A stretch of DNA of 64,000 nt from Flagellimonas flava (lineage in GTDB: Bacteria > Bacteroidota > Bacteroidia > Flavobacteriales > Flavobacteriaceae), in assembly GCF_900129665.1 (NCBI RefSeq), contig NZ_FQWL01000001.1:682001-746000 (forward strand). Reading direction: 5' to 3'. The translations under genes and the position numbers were made by a program. The first letter of the stretch is position 1, and every line of letters begins with the position of its first letter. Below are positions 25,110 to 33,128 of the stretch, piece by piece. Below the pieces are notes generated by a model that worked only from the letters and a program-made list of their open reading frames with translations, had not been told where the DNA came from and did no database searches.

Positions 25110-26411
25110 TTGCGCAAGCAACGTTCTTTTTCCGTAGCAGCTTTTCAGAACATCAAAGAAGTGCTGTTGGACTGGTCAAAACCTTATGGGCATATAATAT
25201 GGTTGGACAGCAACGGCCATGTTGACCCATACGGAAAATACGATGCAATCATGGCAATTTCTGGACAGAACGATAAGTCTTTTTTTAGCTCAAAAAGCAT
25301 CGATAAAACGAAGGGTTTTGCCGACAAAGAGAAGGATTGGCTCTTTGGATACTTTTCATACGACCTAAAAAACCAAATTGAAAACCTGGAATCCACCAAT
25401 TTTGATGGACTGAATTTTCCGGAATTGTATTTTTTTCAGCCTCAAAAAATCATTGCCCTTAGAAATGGGAGGCTGATTTTTATGTATTTGGAAGCATGGG
25501 AGGAGGAAATCGATTCTGATTTTACCGCAATACAAAAGGGTATCAAGCGAAAAACTGAAAATCCAAAAACAAATCAGTCGGTCAAAGTAAAATTGCGAAT
25601 CCATAAGGACGCTTATTTTAGAAAAGCGACCAAGCTACTGGAGCACATCCATCGAGGGGATATTTATGAGGCCAACTTTTGCCAGGAATTTTATTTGGAG
25701 CACACAACAATTGACCCTTTGGCTACCTATAAAAATCTTAACAGGATTTCCTCGGCCCCATTTGCGGCTTATGTAAAACACCATGATAAGTTCTTAATGA
25801 GTGCCTCACCGGAGAGGTATTTACAAAAGGAAGGTGATAGGGTTATTTCCCAGCCAATAAAGGGAACAGCTCCAAGAGGGGAAACCCAAAAGGATGATTA
25901 TATTTTGAAAGAGAAGCTTTCTTTGGACCCCAAAGAACGTTCGGAAAACATTATGATAGCTGACTTGGTCCGCAATGACCTTTCCAAAAGTGCTGTTAGA
26001 GGCAGTGTAAAGGTAGAGGAGCTTTGCGGGGTGTATACTTTTAAACAGGTACATCAGATGATATCCACCATATCGGCCAATGTTCCTGAGGGTGTAAATC
26101 CTATAAAACTGATCAAAGAGACTTTTCCTATGGGAAGCATGACCGGGGCCCCAAAAATCTCCGCCATGAAAATCATTGAGGAATTGGAGGAGACCAAACG
26201 TGGGCTTTACAGTGGCGCGGTTGGTTATATGGACCCTCAGGGCAATTTTGATTTTAATGTGGTCATCCGGAGTATTTTATACAATGAGACCTCTGGATAT
26301 GTTTCGTTTTCTGTTGGAAGTGCCTTCACAGCCAAATCGGAACCTGAAAAAGAATATCAAGAATGTCTGTTGAAAGCCAAAGCCATGCGCTCTGTTTTGG
26401 AAGGAAGCTAA
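25110..26411 (+). CDS. pabB: Aminodeoxychorismate synthase component I
   Basis: 433 aa. Chorismate-binding signatures are present: SASPERYLQ, ENIMIADLVRNDLS and FPMGSMTGAPKISAMKIIEE. The motif SQPIKGTAPRG has Lys where anthranilate synthase TrpE has Ala (PIAGT), which argues for the folate (p-aminobenzoate) branch. TTG 25110 is the only reasonable start: the frame is closed by TAA at 25101-25103 and the next ATG would remove a conserved N-terminal part. It makes 4-amino-4-deoxychorismate with a PabA partner encoded elsewhere. Confidence 0.9.
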   Translation: MRKQRSFSVAAFQNIKEVLLDWSKPYGHIIWLDSNGHVDPYGKYDAIMAISGQNDKSFFSSKSIDKTKGFADKEKDWLFGYFSYDLKNQIENLESTNFDGLNFPELYFFQPQKIIALRNGRLIFMYLEAWEEEIDSDFTAIQKGIKRKTENPKTNQSVKVKLRIHKDAYFRKATKLLEHIHRGDIYEANFCQEFYLEHTTIDPLATYKNLNRISSAPFAAYVKHHDKFLMSASPERYLQKEGDRVISQPIKGTAPRGETQKDDYILKEKLSLDPKERSENIMIADLVRNDLSKSAVRGSVKVEELCGVYTFKQVHQMISTISANVPEGVNPIKLIKETFPMGSMTGAPKISAMKIIEELEETKRGLYSGAVGYMDPQGNFDFNVVIRSILYNETSGYVSFSVGSAFTAKSEPEKEYQECLLKAKAMRSVLEGS

Positions 26412-26433
26412 GGTTTATTGCTACTTTTGCCAC

Positions 26434-27741
26434 ATGTTAAAGGAGTTTAAGCGTCATATTGATCAAAACTTCCCTTTTCTAAGGGGAAACTCCATTCTTT
26501 TGGCTTGCAGCGGAGGATTGGACAGTGTGACCTTGGCTTATTTATGCAAACAGTTGGACTTTAGAATAACGTTGGCCCATTGCAATTTTAACCTCAGGGG
26601 GGAGGAAAGTAATGGGGATGAAGCGTTCGTCCGGAATTTGGCCGCGGACCTTCGCGCAGGAATAGAGGTGAAGTCTTTCGATGTTACAGAATATATTAAA
26701 ATCCATGTAGGGTCTGTGCAGATGGCTGCCCGAGAGCTGCGATACAAGTGGTTTAATGAGCTTTTGGAATCGGGTAGATTCGGATATCTTTTAACGGCGC
26801 ACCATGCAGATGATGCCCTGGAAACCTTTTTGATAAATCTTTCCAGGGGAACGGGTATCGATGGTCTATCAGGGATTCTTGCACAAAATGGAAAAATCAT
26901 AAGACCCTTGCTGCCGTTTTCCCGAATCCATATTGGAAGTTATGCCCAAGTAGAACGATTGGAGTGGCGGGAAGATAGCAGTAATCTTGAAACCAAATAC
27001 CTTCGTAACAAGATCAGACATGACGTTGTTCCGGGGATGAAGAAAATGCATCCTGCGTTTTTGGACAGTTTTATCCGGACCCAAAACCATTTAAAAGATA
27101 GTGTCCGGTTGTTAGAGGGAATTGTCACTGAAACTCGAAAAAGGATTTTTGTTGAGCAGGAAGATCGGTGTTCCATTGCCATAGCAGAGCTGGAAAAATT
27201 AGAACCCTTGGAAGGCTACTTGTATGCGCTCTTTAATGCATATGGTTTTAGCGAATGGGATGACGTGAAAGGATTACTATCGGCTCTTAGTGGAAAGGAA
27301 GTGCGTTCCAGGACACACCGTTTGGTGAAGGATAGGGAGCATTTGATCCTAACTAAAATAAAGGATAGGGGAGAGGACAAAGTGACATTGATTAAGGACT
27401 TGGCAAATCTGTCCGTACCTATTCCCCTTAAATTTGAAACGGTAAAAACGCATCAAAAAACCAACGCTAACGTCATTTTTGTTGATAAGGAAAAGTTAAA
27501 CTATCCGTTATTATTAAGGAAATGGCAAAAAGGCGACTATTTTTATCCTTTTGGGATGCGAGGAAAAAAGAAGCTTTCCAAATATTTCAAGGACGAGAAA
27601 ATAGACGTTGTTTCCAAAGAAAATCAATGGCTTCTTTGTTCTGGAGATGATATTGTATGGGTGGTGGGCAGAAGGCCAGACGAACGATACAGGGTGGATG
27701 ATGACACCCAAAACATTTTGAAAATTTCACTTCTTGTATGA
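26434..27741 (+). CDS. tilS: tRNA(Ile)-lysidine synthase
   Basis: 435 aa. The PP-loop motif SGGLDS (26-31) follows LLAC, and NFNLRGEES plus LLTAHHADDALETFLINLSRGTG complete the N-terminal ATPase domain; TilS-type C-terminal domains follow (KWQKGDYFYPFGMRGKKKLSKYF). It converts C34 of the AUA-reading tRNA-Ile2 to lysidine and is normally essential. Its stop overlaps the dsbD start by 4 bp (ATGA). Confidence 0.95.
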   Translation: MLKEFKRHIDQNFPFLRGNSILLACSGGLDSVTLAYLCKQLDFRITLAHCNFNLRGEESNGDEAFVRNLAADLRAGIEVKSFDVTEYIKIHVGSVQMAARELRYKWFNELLESGRFGYLLTAHHADDALETFLINLSRGTGIDGLSGILAQNGKIIRPLLPFSRIHIGSYAQVERLEWREDSSNLETKYLRNKIRHDVVPGMKKMHPAFLDSFIRTQNHLKDSVRLLEGIVTETRKRIFVEQEDRCSIAIAELEKLEPLEGYLYALFNAYGFSEWDDVKGLLSALSGKEVRSRTHRLVKDREHLILTKIKDRGEDKVTLIKDLANLSVPIPLKFETVKTHQKTNANVIFVDKEKLNYPLLLRKWQKGDYFYPFGMRGKKKLSKYFKDEKIDVVSKENQWLLCSGDDIVWVVGRRPDERYRVDDDTQNILKISLLV

Positions 27742-29717
27742 GAAAACTGTTAGTACTCCTATTTGGATTATGGTTTGCAATAAACCTTCAAGCGCAGACA
27801 GATGCGGAACCATCTGTTTGGTCGCACCAGGTCAATAAGATATCCGATACGGAATATGAACTGGTTTTCAAGGGCCAAATCATGGAAGGTTGGCACGTCT
27901 ATTCGCAGTATACCGCCGAGGGTGGTTCCTTGCCCAGCGAGTTTACCTTTGAAGGGGCAGGAAAGGACTATGAATTGGTCGGTAAAACGGAAGAGAGTGA
28001 AACCATAAAGGAGTATAGTGACATTTTTGAGGTGGAAGAGACCTTTTTCAAAGGAGAGGCCATCTTCACCCAAAAGATAAAGTTACTGAAACAGGATGTG
28101 CGGCAGATCACCGTGAATCTGTTTTATCAAATCTGCAAGGAGGTTTGCATCCCAAAGGACGAACTGTTCCAAGTTTCCTTGGATGGCGATTCATTTGTTG
28201 CTGAGGATAAACAAGTCGATGCGGCAAGCATGACAAAGGCCGCAGCCCTTAAATTGAACTTAAAGAACAAACACCTCCTAAACCAAGGTGATTTGTCTGA
28301 GGCAAAAGAGAAATCAGGGCTTTGGATGATCTTTGGACTTGGGTTTCTGGGTGGACTGATTGCCTTACTGACGCCTTGCGTCTTTCCCATGATTCCGCTG
28401 ACCGTTTCATTTTTTACAAAACAGTCGGGACAGAAGACCAAAGGAATTACCAATGCGATTCTATACGGATTTTTTATTGTCCTGATTTATTTTCTGTTGA
28501 GTCTGCCCTTTCATTTGTTTGATTCGATTGACTCGCAGATTTTGAATACCATAGCAACCAATATCTGGTTAAACCTGCTCTTCTTTTTAATTTTCATCTT
28601 TTTTGCCTTTTCCTTTTTCGGCTATTATGAACTGACATTACCAAGCTCGTGGGCCAACAAAATGGATTCGGCTTCAACCAAAGTTGGTGGCTTTTTGGGT
28701 ATTTTCTTTATGGCTCTCACCTTGGCCATTGTATCCTTTTCATGCACGGGACCCATTTTGGGAGGTTTGTTGGGGAGTACCACCTTGGCCGAAGGAAATG
28801 TGGCCACCAATCTGTCCGCTGGTATGGTAGGATTCGGTCTTGCACTGGCTCTTCCATTTGCGCTCTTTGCCCTGTTTCCCGCGTGGTTAAATTCACTGCC
28901 TAAATCCGGGGGATGGATGACAACTGTCAAAGTGGTCCTCGGTTTCTTGGAGTTGGCATTTGCGTTCAAGTTTCTGTCCAATGCAGATTTGGTGGGTAAC
29001 TGGGGTATTTTTAAAAGGGAAATCTTTTTAGGGATTTGGATAGTGTTGTTTGTGCTTTTGGCGCTGTACCTTTTTGGGTTTTTCAGATTTCCACATGATG
29101 GTCCAAAGCAAAAGCTTTCCGTGGGTAGGCGATTTGTTGGGGTCTTAAGTGCTGCCTTTGGCGTATACCTTATTCTTGGGACTTTCAATTTCACCAACCT
29201 TAAAATATTGAGCGGATTTGCACCTCCAGATTTTTACAGTATTACCAAATCGGAGAATGATTGTCCGTTGGGCTTGGATTGTTTCAAGGATTTTGAAGAA
29301 GGGGTTGCGTACGCGCAAGAAAAGAACAAACCCATATTATTGGATTTTACGGGCTGGGCCTGTGTGAATTGCAGAAAAATGGAGGAGAACGTATGGAGCG
29401 ATTCAAAAGTGTATCCCTTGATCAAGGATGAATATGTGCTGATATCGCTATATGTGGATGATAGAAAAGAACTTCCCCAAGGGGAGCAATTTGATTTTCA
29501 GTACGAATCGGGGCGCATAAAGAACATCGCAACCATTGGGCAGAAATGGGGTACGTTTCAAACCATCAATTTTAATGCTGCTTCGCAGCCCTACTACGTG
29601 CTACTCTCTCCAAATCTGGAAGTGTTAAATGATGCAGTGCAGTATACAGATGTGGAGGCATACGCCGATTGGCTAAGATCTGGCTTGGAAAAGTACCAGC
29701 TTTCCATGAACAAATAG
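27738..29717 (+). CDS. dsbD: Thiol:disulfide interchange protein DsbD family
   Basis: 659 aa. A signal peptide is followed by an immunoglobulin-like alpha domain (about 20-160; VCIPKDELF). An eight-helix membrane domain carries the electron-relay cysteines C214 (TPCVFPMIPL) and C336 (SFSCTGPILGG). The periplasmic thioredoxin-fold gamma domain has C542-V-N-C545 in FTGWACVNCRKMEENVW. It moves electrons from cytoplasmic thioredoxin to periplasmic acceptors. It is coupled to tilS by an ATGA overlap. Confidence 0.9.
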   Translation: MRKLLVLLFGLWFAINLQAQTDAEPSVWSHQVNKISDTEYELVFKGQIMEGWHVYSQYTAEGGSLPSEFTFEGAGKDYELVGKTEESETIKEYSDIFEVEETFFKGEAIFTQKIKLLKQDVRQITVNLFYQICKEVCIPKDELFQVSLDGDSFVAEDKQVDAASMTKAAALKLNLKNKHLLNQGDLSEAKEKSGLWMIFGLGFLGGLIALLTPCVFPMIPLTVSFFTKQSGQKTKGITNAILYGFFIVLIYFLLSLPFHLFDSIDSQILNTIATNIWLNLLFFLIFIFFAFSFFGYYELTLPSSWANKMDSASTKVGGFLGIFFMALTLAIVSFSCTGPILGGLLGSTTLAEGNVATNLSAGMVGFGLALALPFALFALFPAWLNSLPKSGGWMTTVKVVLGFLELAFAFKFLSNADLVGNWGIFKREIFLGIWIVLFVLLALYLFGFFRFPHDGPKQKLSVGRRFVGVLSAAFGVYLILGTFNFTNLKILSGFAPPDFYSITKSENDCPLGLDCFKDFEEGVAYAQEKNKPILLDFTGWACVNCRKMEENVWSDSKVYPLIKDEYVLISLYVDDRKELPQGEQFDFQYESGRIKNIATIGQKWGTFQTINFNAASQPYYVLLSPNLEVLNDAVQYTDVEAYADWLRSGLEKYQLSMNK

Positions 29718-29752
29718 CGTCCTTCAGTTGTTTCATATTTTATGGGTAGGGG

Positions 29753-29781
29753 AAAATAGTTTACCTTAGAGTAACTATTTT
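29753..29781. promoter_or_regulatory. Inverted repeat around a -7-like box before the penicillin-acylase gene
   Basis: AAAATAGTT (29753-29761) and AACTATTTT (29773-29781) flank 11 bases that contain TACCTTAG (29763-29770), seven of eight matches to TAnnTTTG. It could be an operator wrapped round a promoter, or an AT-rich terminator for dsbD. Confidence 0.35.
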
Positions 29782-29798
29782 AATTAACCAAAGCCCCA

Positions 29799-32192
29799 GT
29801 GAAAAAACTAAAGAGAGTACTTCTTGTACTTATCAGTCTGTTGCTTATTGTCTTAATTGGCGCATTCATAGCTGTCCAAACCCTTAAACCGGATTATAAC
29901 GGAAATCAAACCCTGAACGGTCTTGAGAAGGAGGTAAGCGTCTATTTTGATGATTTCGGCATTCCTCATATTTACGCCTCATCCGAGGAAGATGCCTTTA
30001 GGGCGCTCGGGTATGTCCATGCCCAAGATAGACTTTGGCAAATGGAGTTGCTGCGACGGATTGCCAAAGGTAAACTTTCCGAGGTCTTCGGGGCAGATTT
30101 ATTGGAAACCGATAAGTTCTTCCTTTCCTTGGGCATAGATGACCATTCCATCAATACGGTGGCCCAGTTGGATATGGAAAGCGAATCAGTTTTGCTTTCA
30201 AAAGCCTATCTGGATGGGATAAATCAATTTATCGAAGAGGGCCCTACACCTGTGGAGTTTTACCTGACCGGTCTGGAGAAACAACCTTTTCAACTCAACG
30301 ATATTCTAGATGCCATGGGGTATATGGCCTTCAGTTTTGCCCAAGCCCATAAAACCGACCCTATGTTGACCGATATTAAAAATCGACTTGGGGAAAGGTA
30401 TATTCAGGATTTAGCGGTCAATTCGGATACATCTACGGTATGGATAAAAAATTACAAAAACACGGTGCCTGATAGTTTGGAAACCGATATCGTGGCAACG
30501 GTATACAAAGCATTGGAAAAATTACCGGTGCCACAGTTCCAGGGCAGCAACAGTTGGGTGCTTGCTCCAGAAAAAACAAAGTCGGGCAAGGTCATTCTGG
30601 CCAATGATCCCCATATTTCCTTCGCCCAGCCCTCTGTTTGGTACGAGGCGCATGTGAGCACGCCCACGTATGAAAAATATGGCTATCATATTGGCGGTGT
30701 TCCATTTCCATTGTTGGCACATGACAGAAATATTGCCTATGGACTCACCATGTTCCAAAATGATGATCTCAACTTTTACAGAGAGCGGACGAACCCCACA
30801 GATAGCACCCAGTATTATGTTGAAGGAGCTTGGAGGGATTACGAAGTGGTTACAAAAGAAATTAAGATAAAGGACTCCGAGCCGGTTTCCTTTTCGTTCC
30901 GAAAAACAGGTCATGGTCCTGTGGTAAACAATATTCTTAAGCAGGTCCAAGGAGAGGAACCTATCTCCATGTCGTGGATCTATACCCAAATGGAAAGCAA
31001 GGTGTTGGATGCGGTCTATGGTATGAGTCATGCCAAGGAACTGGAAGAGTTCAAGAGCGCGCTCCCAAATATCCACGCTCCAGGCTTGAACGTCATGTAC
31101 GGGGATGCCAAGGGGAATGTTGCATGGTGGGCATCCGCAAAGTTGTTCCAAATGCCCGATAGCTTATCAACAAAATTTGTTTTGGATGGAACCTCAGGTA
31201 AAGATGAGCCCGTCCGTTATTTGGATTTTTCTGAAAATCCAAGTGCCATTAATCCTCCATGGAACTATGTGTATTCGGCCAATAACCAACCCGATTCCAT
31301 TGCTGGAATGCTGTATCCGGGATATTATTTACCAGAAAATAGAGCACTACGTATCGTACAACTATTGGAAAGTAGAAAGCAATGGGATAGAGAATCCACC
31401 TCGGAAATGATTTTGGATGCCACTTCTTTGGTTAATCCCGCACTGGTAACGGAGCTTATTAAGCTTCTGGATATATCCCATTTGACGGATGAACAACTTG
31501 TGGAGGTCGATAATCTTAAGAATTGGGACGGTACCTACAAATTGGATGGAACAAGTCCGGTGCTTTTTCACCGATGCGAGTATTTTGTTGCAAAGAACAC
31601 TTTCGAAGACGAATTGGGGAAGGAAAAGTTCCAGCATTTCTTGGGGACACATCTTTTTAAAAGGCAGATTGCTTGGGGTGCTCAAATGCAAACAGGAGCC
31701 TGGTGGGACAATGTGCTCACCGATGACAGGGTGGAGACTCGAAGTGATATTGTTTTAAAATCATTTGCCGATGCCTGGGCTTCCCTTGTGGCCGATTTCG
31801 GACCTGACCCCTCCCAGTGGACTTGGGACAAGGTCCACACTTTGGAACACCCACACCCCATTGGACAGGTTGAAGCATTGCGCAGTTATTTTAATGTTGG
31901 CCCTTTTGCCGTAAACGGATCTAGGGAAGTTATTAATAACCTCACCTTTACCTACGATAGTACCTTAAATTATAAAGTTACGGTTGGACCCTCTACACGC
32001 AGAATCGTGGATTTTTCGGACATAGAAAATAGTATCAGTATCCTTCCAACGGGTCAATCTGGGAATCCATTCAGCAAGCATTATCGGGATCAGGCGCAAC
32101 TTTATGTGGATGGAAAATTCCGAAAAATGATGATGAACGAATCCGAAATAAAATCCAGTTCAGAGTCGGTTCTTTTGCTAAGTCCAAACTAG
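29799..32192 (+). CDS. Penicillin acylase-family Ntn hydrolase
   Basis: 797 aa from a GTG start. An N-terminal membrane/signal segment (about 5-27) precedes the alpha region (FDDFGIPHIYASSEEDAFRALGYVHAQDRLWQME). The autocleavage site is G249-S250-N251, giving S250 as the N-terminal nucleophile of the beta chain. NDPHISFAQPSVWYEAH and the NPPWNYVYSANNQP region are typical. Members hydrolyse acyl amides such as penicillins, acyl-homoserine lactones or aculeacin; the substrate here is not deducible. It stands alone between dsbD and the TonB cluster. Confidence 0.9.
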   Translation: MKKLKRVLLVLISLLLIVLIGAFIAVQTLKPDYNGNQTLNGLEKEVSVYFDDFGIPHIYASSEEDAFRALGYVHAQDRLWQMELLRRIAKGKLSEVFGADLLETDKFFLSLGIDDHSINTVAQLDMESESVLLSKAYLDGINQFIEEGPTPVEFYLTGLEKQPFQLNDILDAMGYMAFSFAQAHKTDPMLTDIKNRLGERYIQDLAVNSDTSTVWIKNYKNTVPDSLETDIVATVYKALEKLPVPQFQGSNSWVLAPEKTKSGKVILANDPHISFAQPSVWYEAHVSTPTYEKYGYHIGGVPFPLLAHDRNIAYGLTMFQNDDLNFYRERTNPTDSTQYYVEGAWRDYEVVTKEIKIKDSEPVSFSFRKTGHGPVVNNILKQVQGEEPISMSWIYTQMESKVLDAVYGMSHAKELEEFKSALPNIHAPGLNVMYGDAKGNVAWWASAKLFQMPDSLSTKFVLDGTSGKDEPVRYLDFSENPSAINPPWNYVYSANNQPDSIAGMLYPGYYLPENRALRIVQLLESRKQWDRESTSEMILDATSLVNPALVTELIKLLDISHLTDEQLVEVDNLKNWDGTYKLDGTSPVLFHRCEYFVAKNTFEDELGKEKFQHFLGTHLFKRQIAWGAQMQTGAWWDNVLTDDRVETRSDIVLKSFADAWASLVADFGPDPSQWTWDKVHTLEHPHPIGQVEALRSYFNVGPFAVNGSREVINNLTFTYDSTLNYKVTVGPSTRRIVDFSDIENSISILPTGQSGNPFSKHYRDQAQLYVDGKFRKMMMNESEIKSSSESVLLLSPN

Positions 32193-32381
32193 CATTTCCT
32201 ATCCTTGCAGTTCGTGTTAATATTACGTTAAACTATCATTAAAATTTGAGATTTTTAACGGAATGATTGAATATTCTTCATTTTTTAACACATATTTAGA
32301 ATTACGCTTTTTAAGTGTTAATTTAGGAATGGCTAATTCAATACGATTGTCTTATCCCAGACATCAATCAAAAAGGTAACT

Positions 32382-33128
32382 ATGTTTTTTATTAGGAATT
32401 ACTTCAAGGCATTTATGCTCTTAGGGTTTCTTGTTTCCGCTTACGGACAGGATTCTTCAGAAATTGCTTACTACAATTATTTTGACCAGAAAATCGGTGT
32501 AGAGAATACGGGTTTGTATCAAGGGGTGGTATATGCCGAAAAGTATCGCACCATAAACGAGCTTACGCAGTTTTTCAAGACCCGGGATTTTCTACCTGGG
32601 AGTGTATGTTATGATGGTCAATGTTACTACGATCTGGATTTAAGATACGACGTGTTCGAAGATCAGGTTCTGCTAAAGCTTATTAGCAAGGCCGGTGGAG
32701 GAACCCTAAAACTTTTTAAGGATAAGATAGGTAGCTTTGAAATCGATGGTCACCAGTTCATCCGTTTAGATCAGAAGGACGCCACTGGTTTGAATGCCTA
32801 TGGGTTTTATGAAATAGCCTATGATGGGCCTCGGTTCACCTTGTACTCCAAACCCACCAAAAAGAATTTTCAACGTAAGGACAGAAGGTCCCTGTATTAT
32901 GAATTTCCTGATGGCCCTACGGAGCATGTGCTCTTATATAATGGCAATTACCATATCGTCAACTCAAAGAAAGAACAAGTTCAGGTCTTTCCCGACCTAA
33001 AGAAGGACATCGATAAGTTTTACAACCTTGCAAGAAGACTCAGAAAATCTGACCCAAATGGTTTTCACGTTGGTCTTATGAAACGCATCGAGTTGCTTTT
33101 GACCCAACCAAATAACACTTCCAAGTAA
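32382..33128 (+). CDS. Secreted hypothetical protein, first gene of TonB/DUF4249 operon
   Basis: 248 aa with a signal peptide ending near SAYGQ. The mature protein is rich in Tyr, Asp and Lys; one Cys pair (VCYDGQCYYDLDLRYDV) could form a disulfide. I do not recognise a named family. Its stop codon and the receptor's ATG overlap at one base (33128), so it belongs to the receptor operon and may be a periplasmic or surface partner. The 189-bp region upstream has only a partial -7 box (TTAATTTAG near 32324). Confidence 0.7.
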   Translation: MFFIRNYFKAFMLLGFLVSAYGQDSSEIAYYNYFDQKIGVENTGLYQGVVYAEKYRTINELTQFFKTRDFLPGSVCYDGQCYYDLDLRYDVFEDQVLLKLISKAGGGTLKLFKDKIGSFEIDGHQFIRLDQKDATGLNAYGFYEIAYDGPRFTLYSKPTKKNFQRKDRRSLYYEFPDGPTEHVLLYNGNYHIVNSKKEQVQVFPDLKKDIDKFYNLARRLRKSDPNGFHVGLMKRIELLLTQPNNTSK

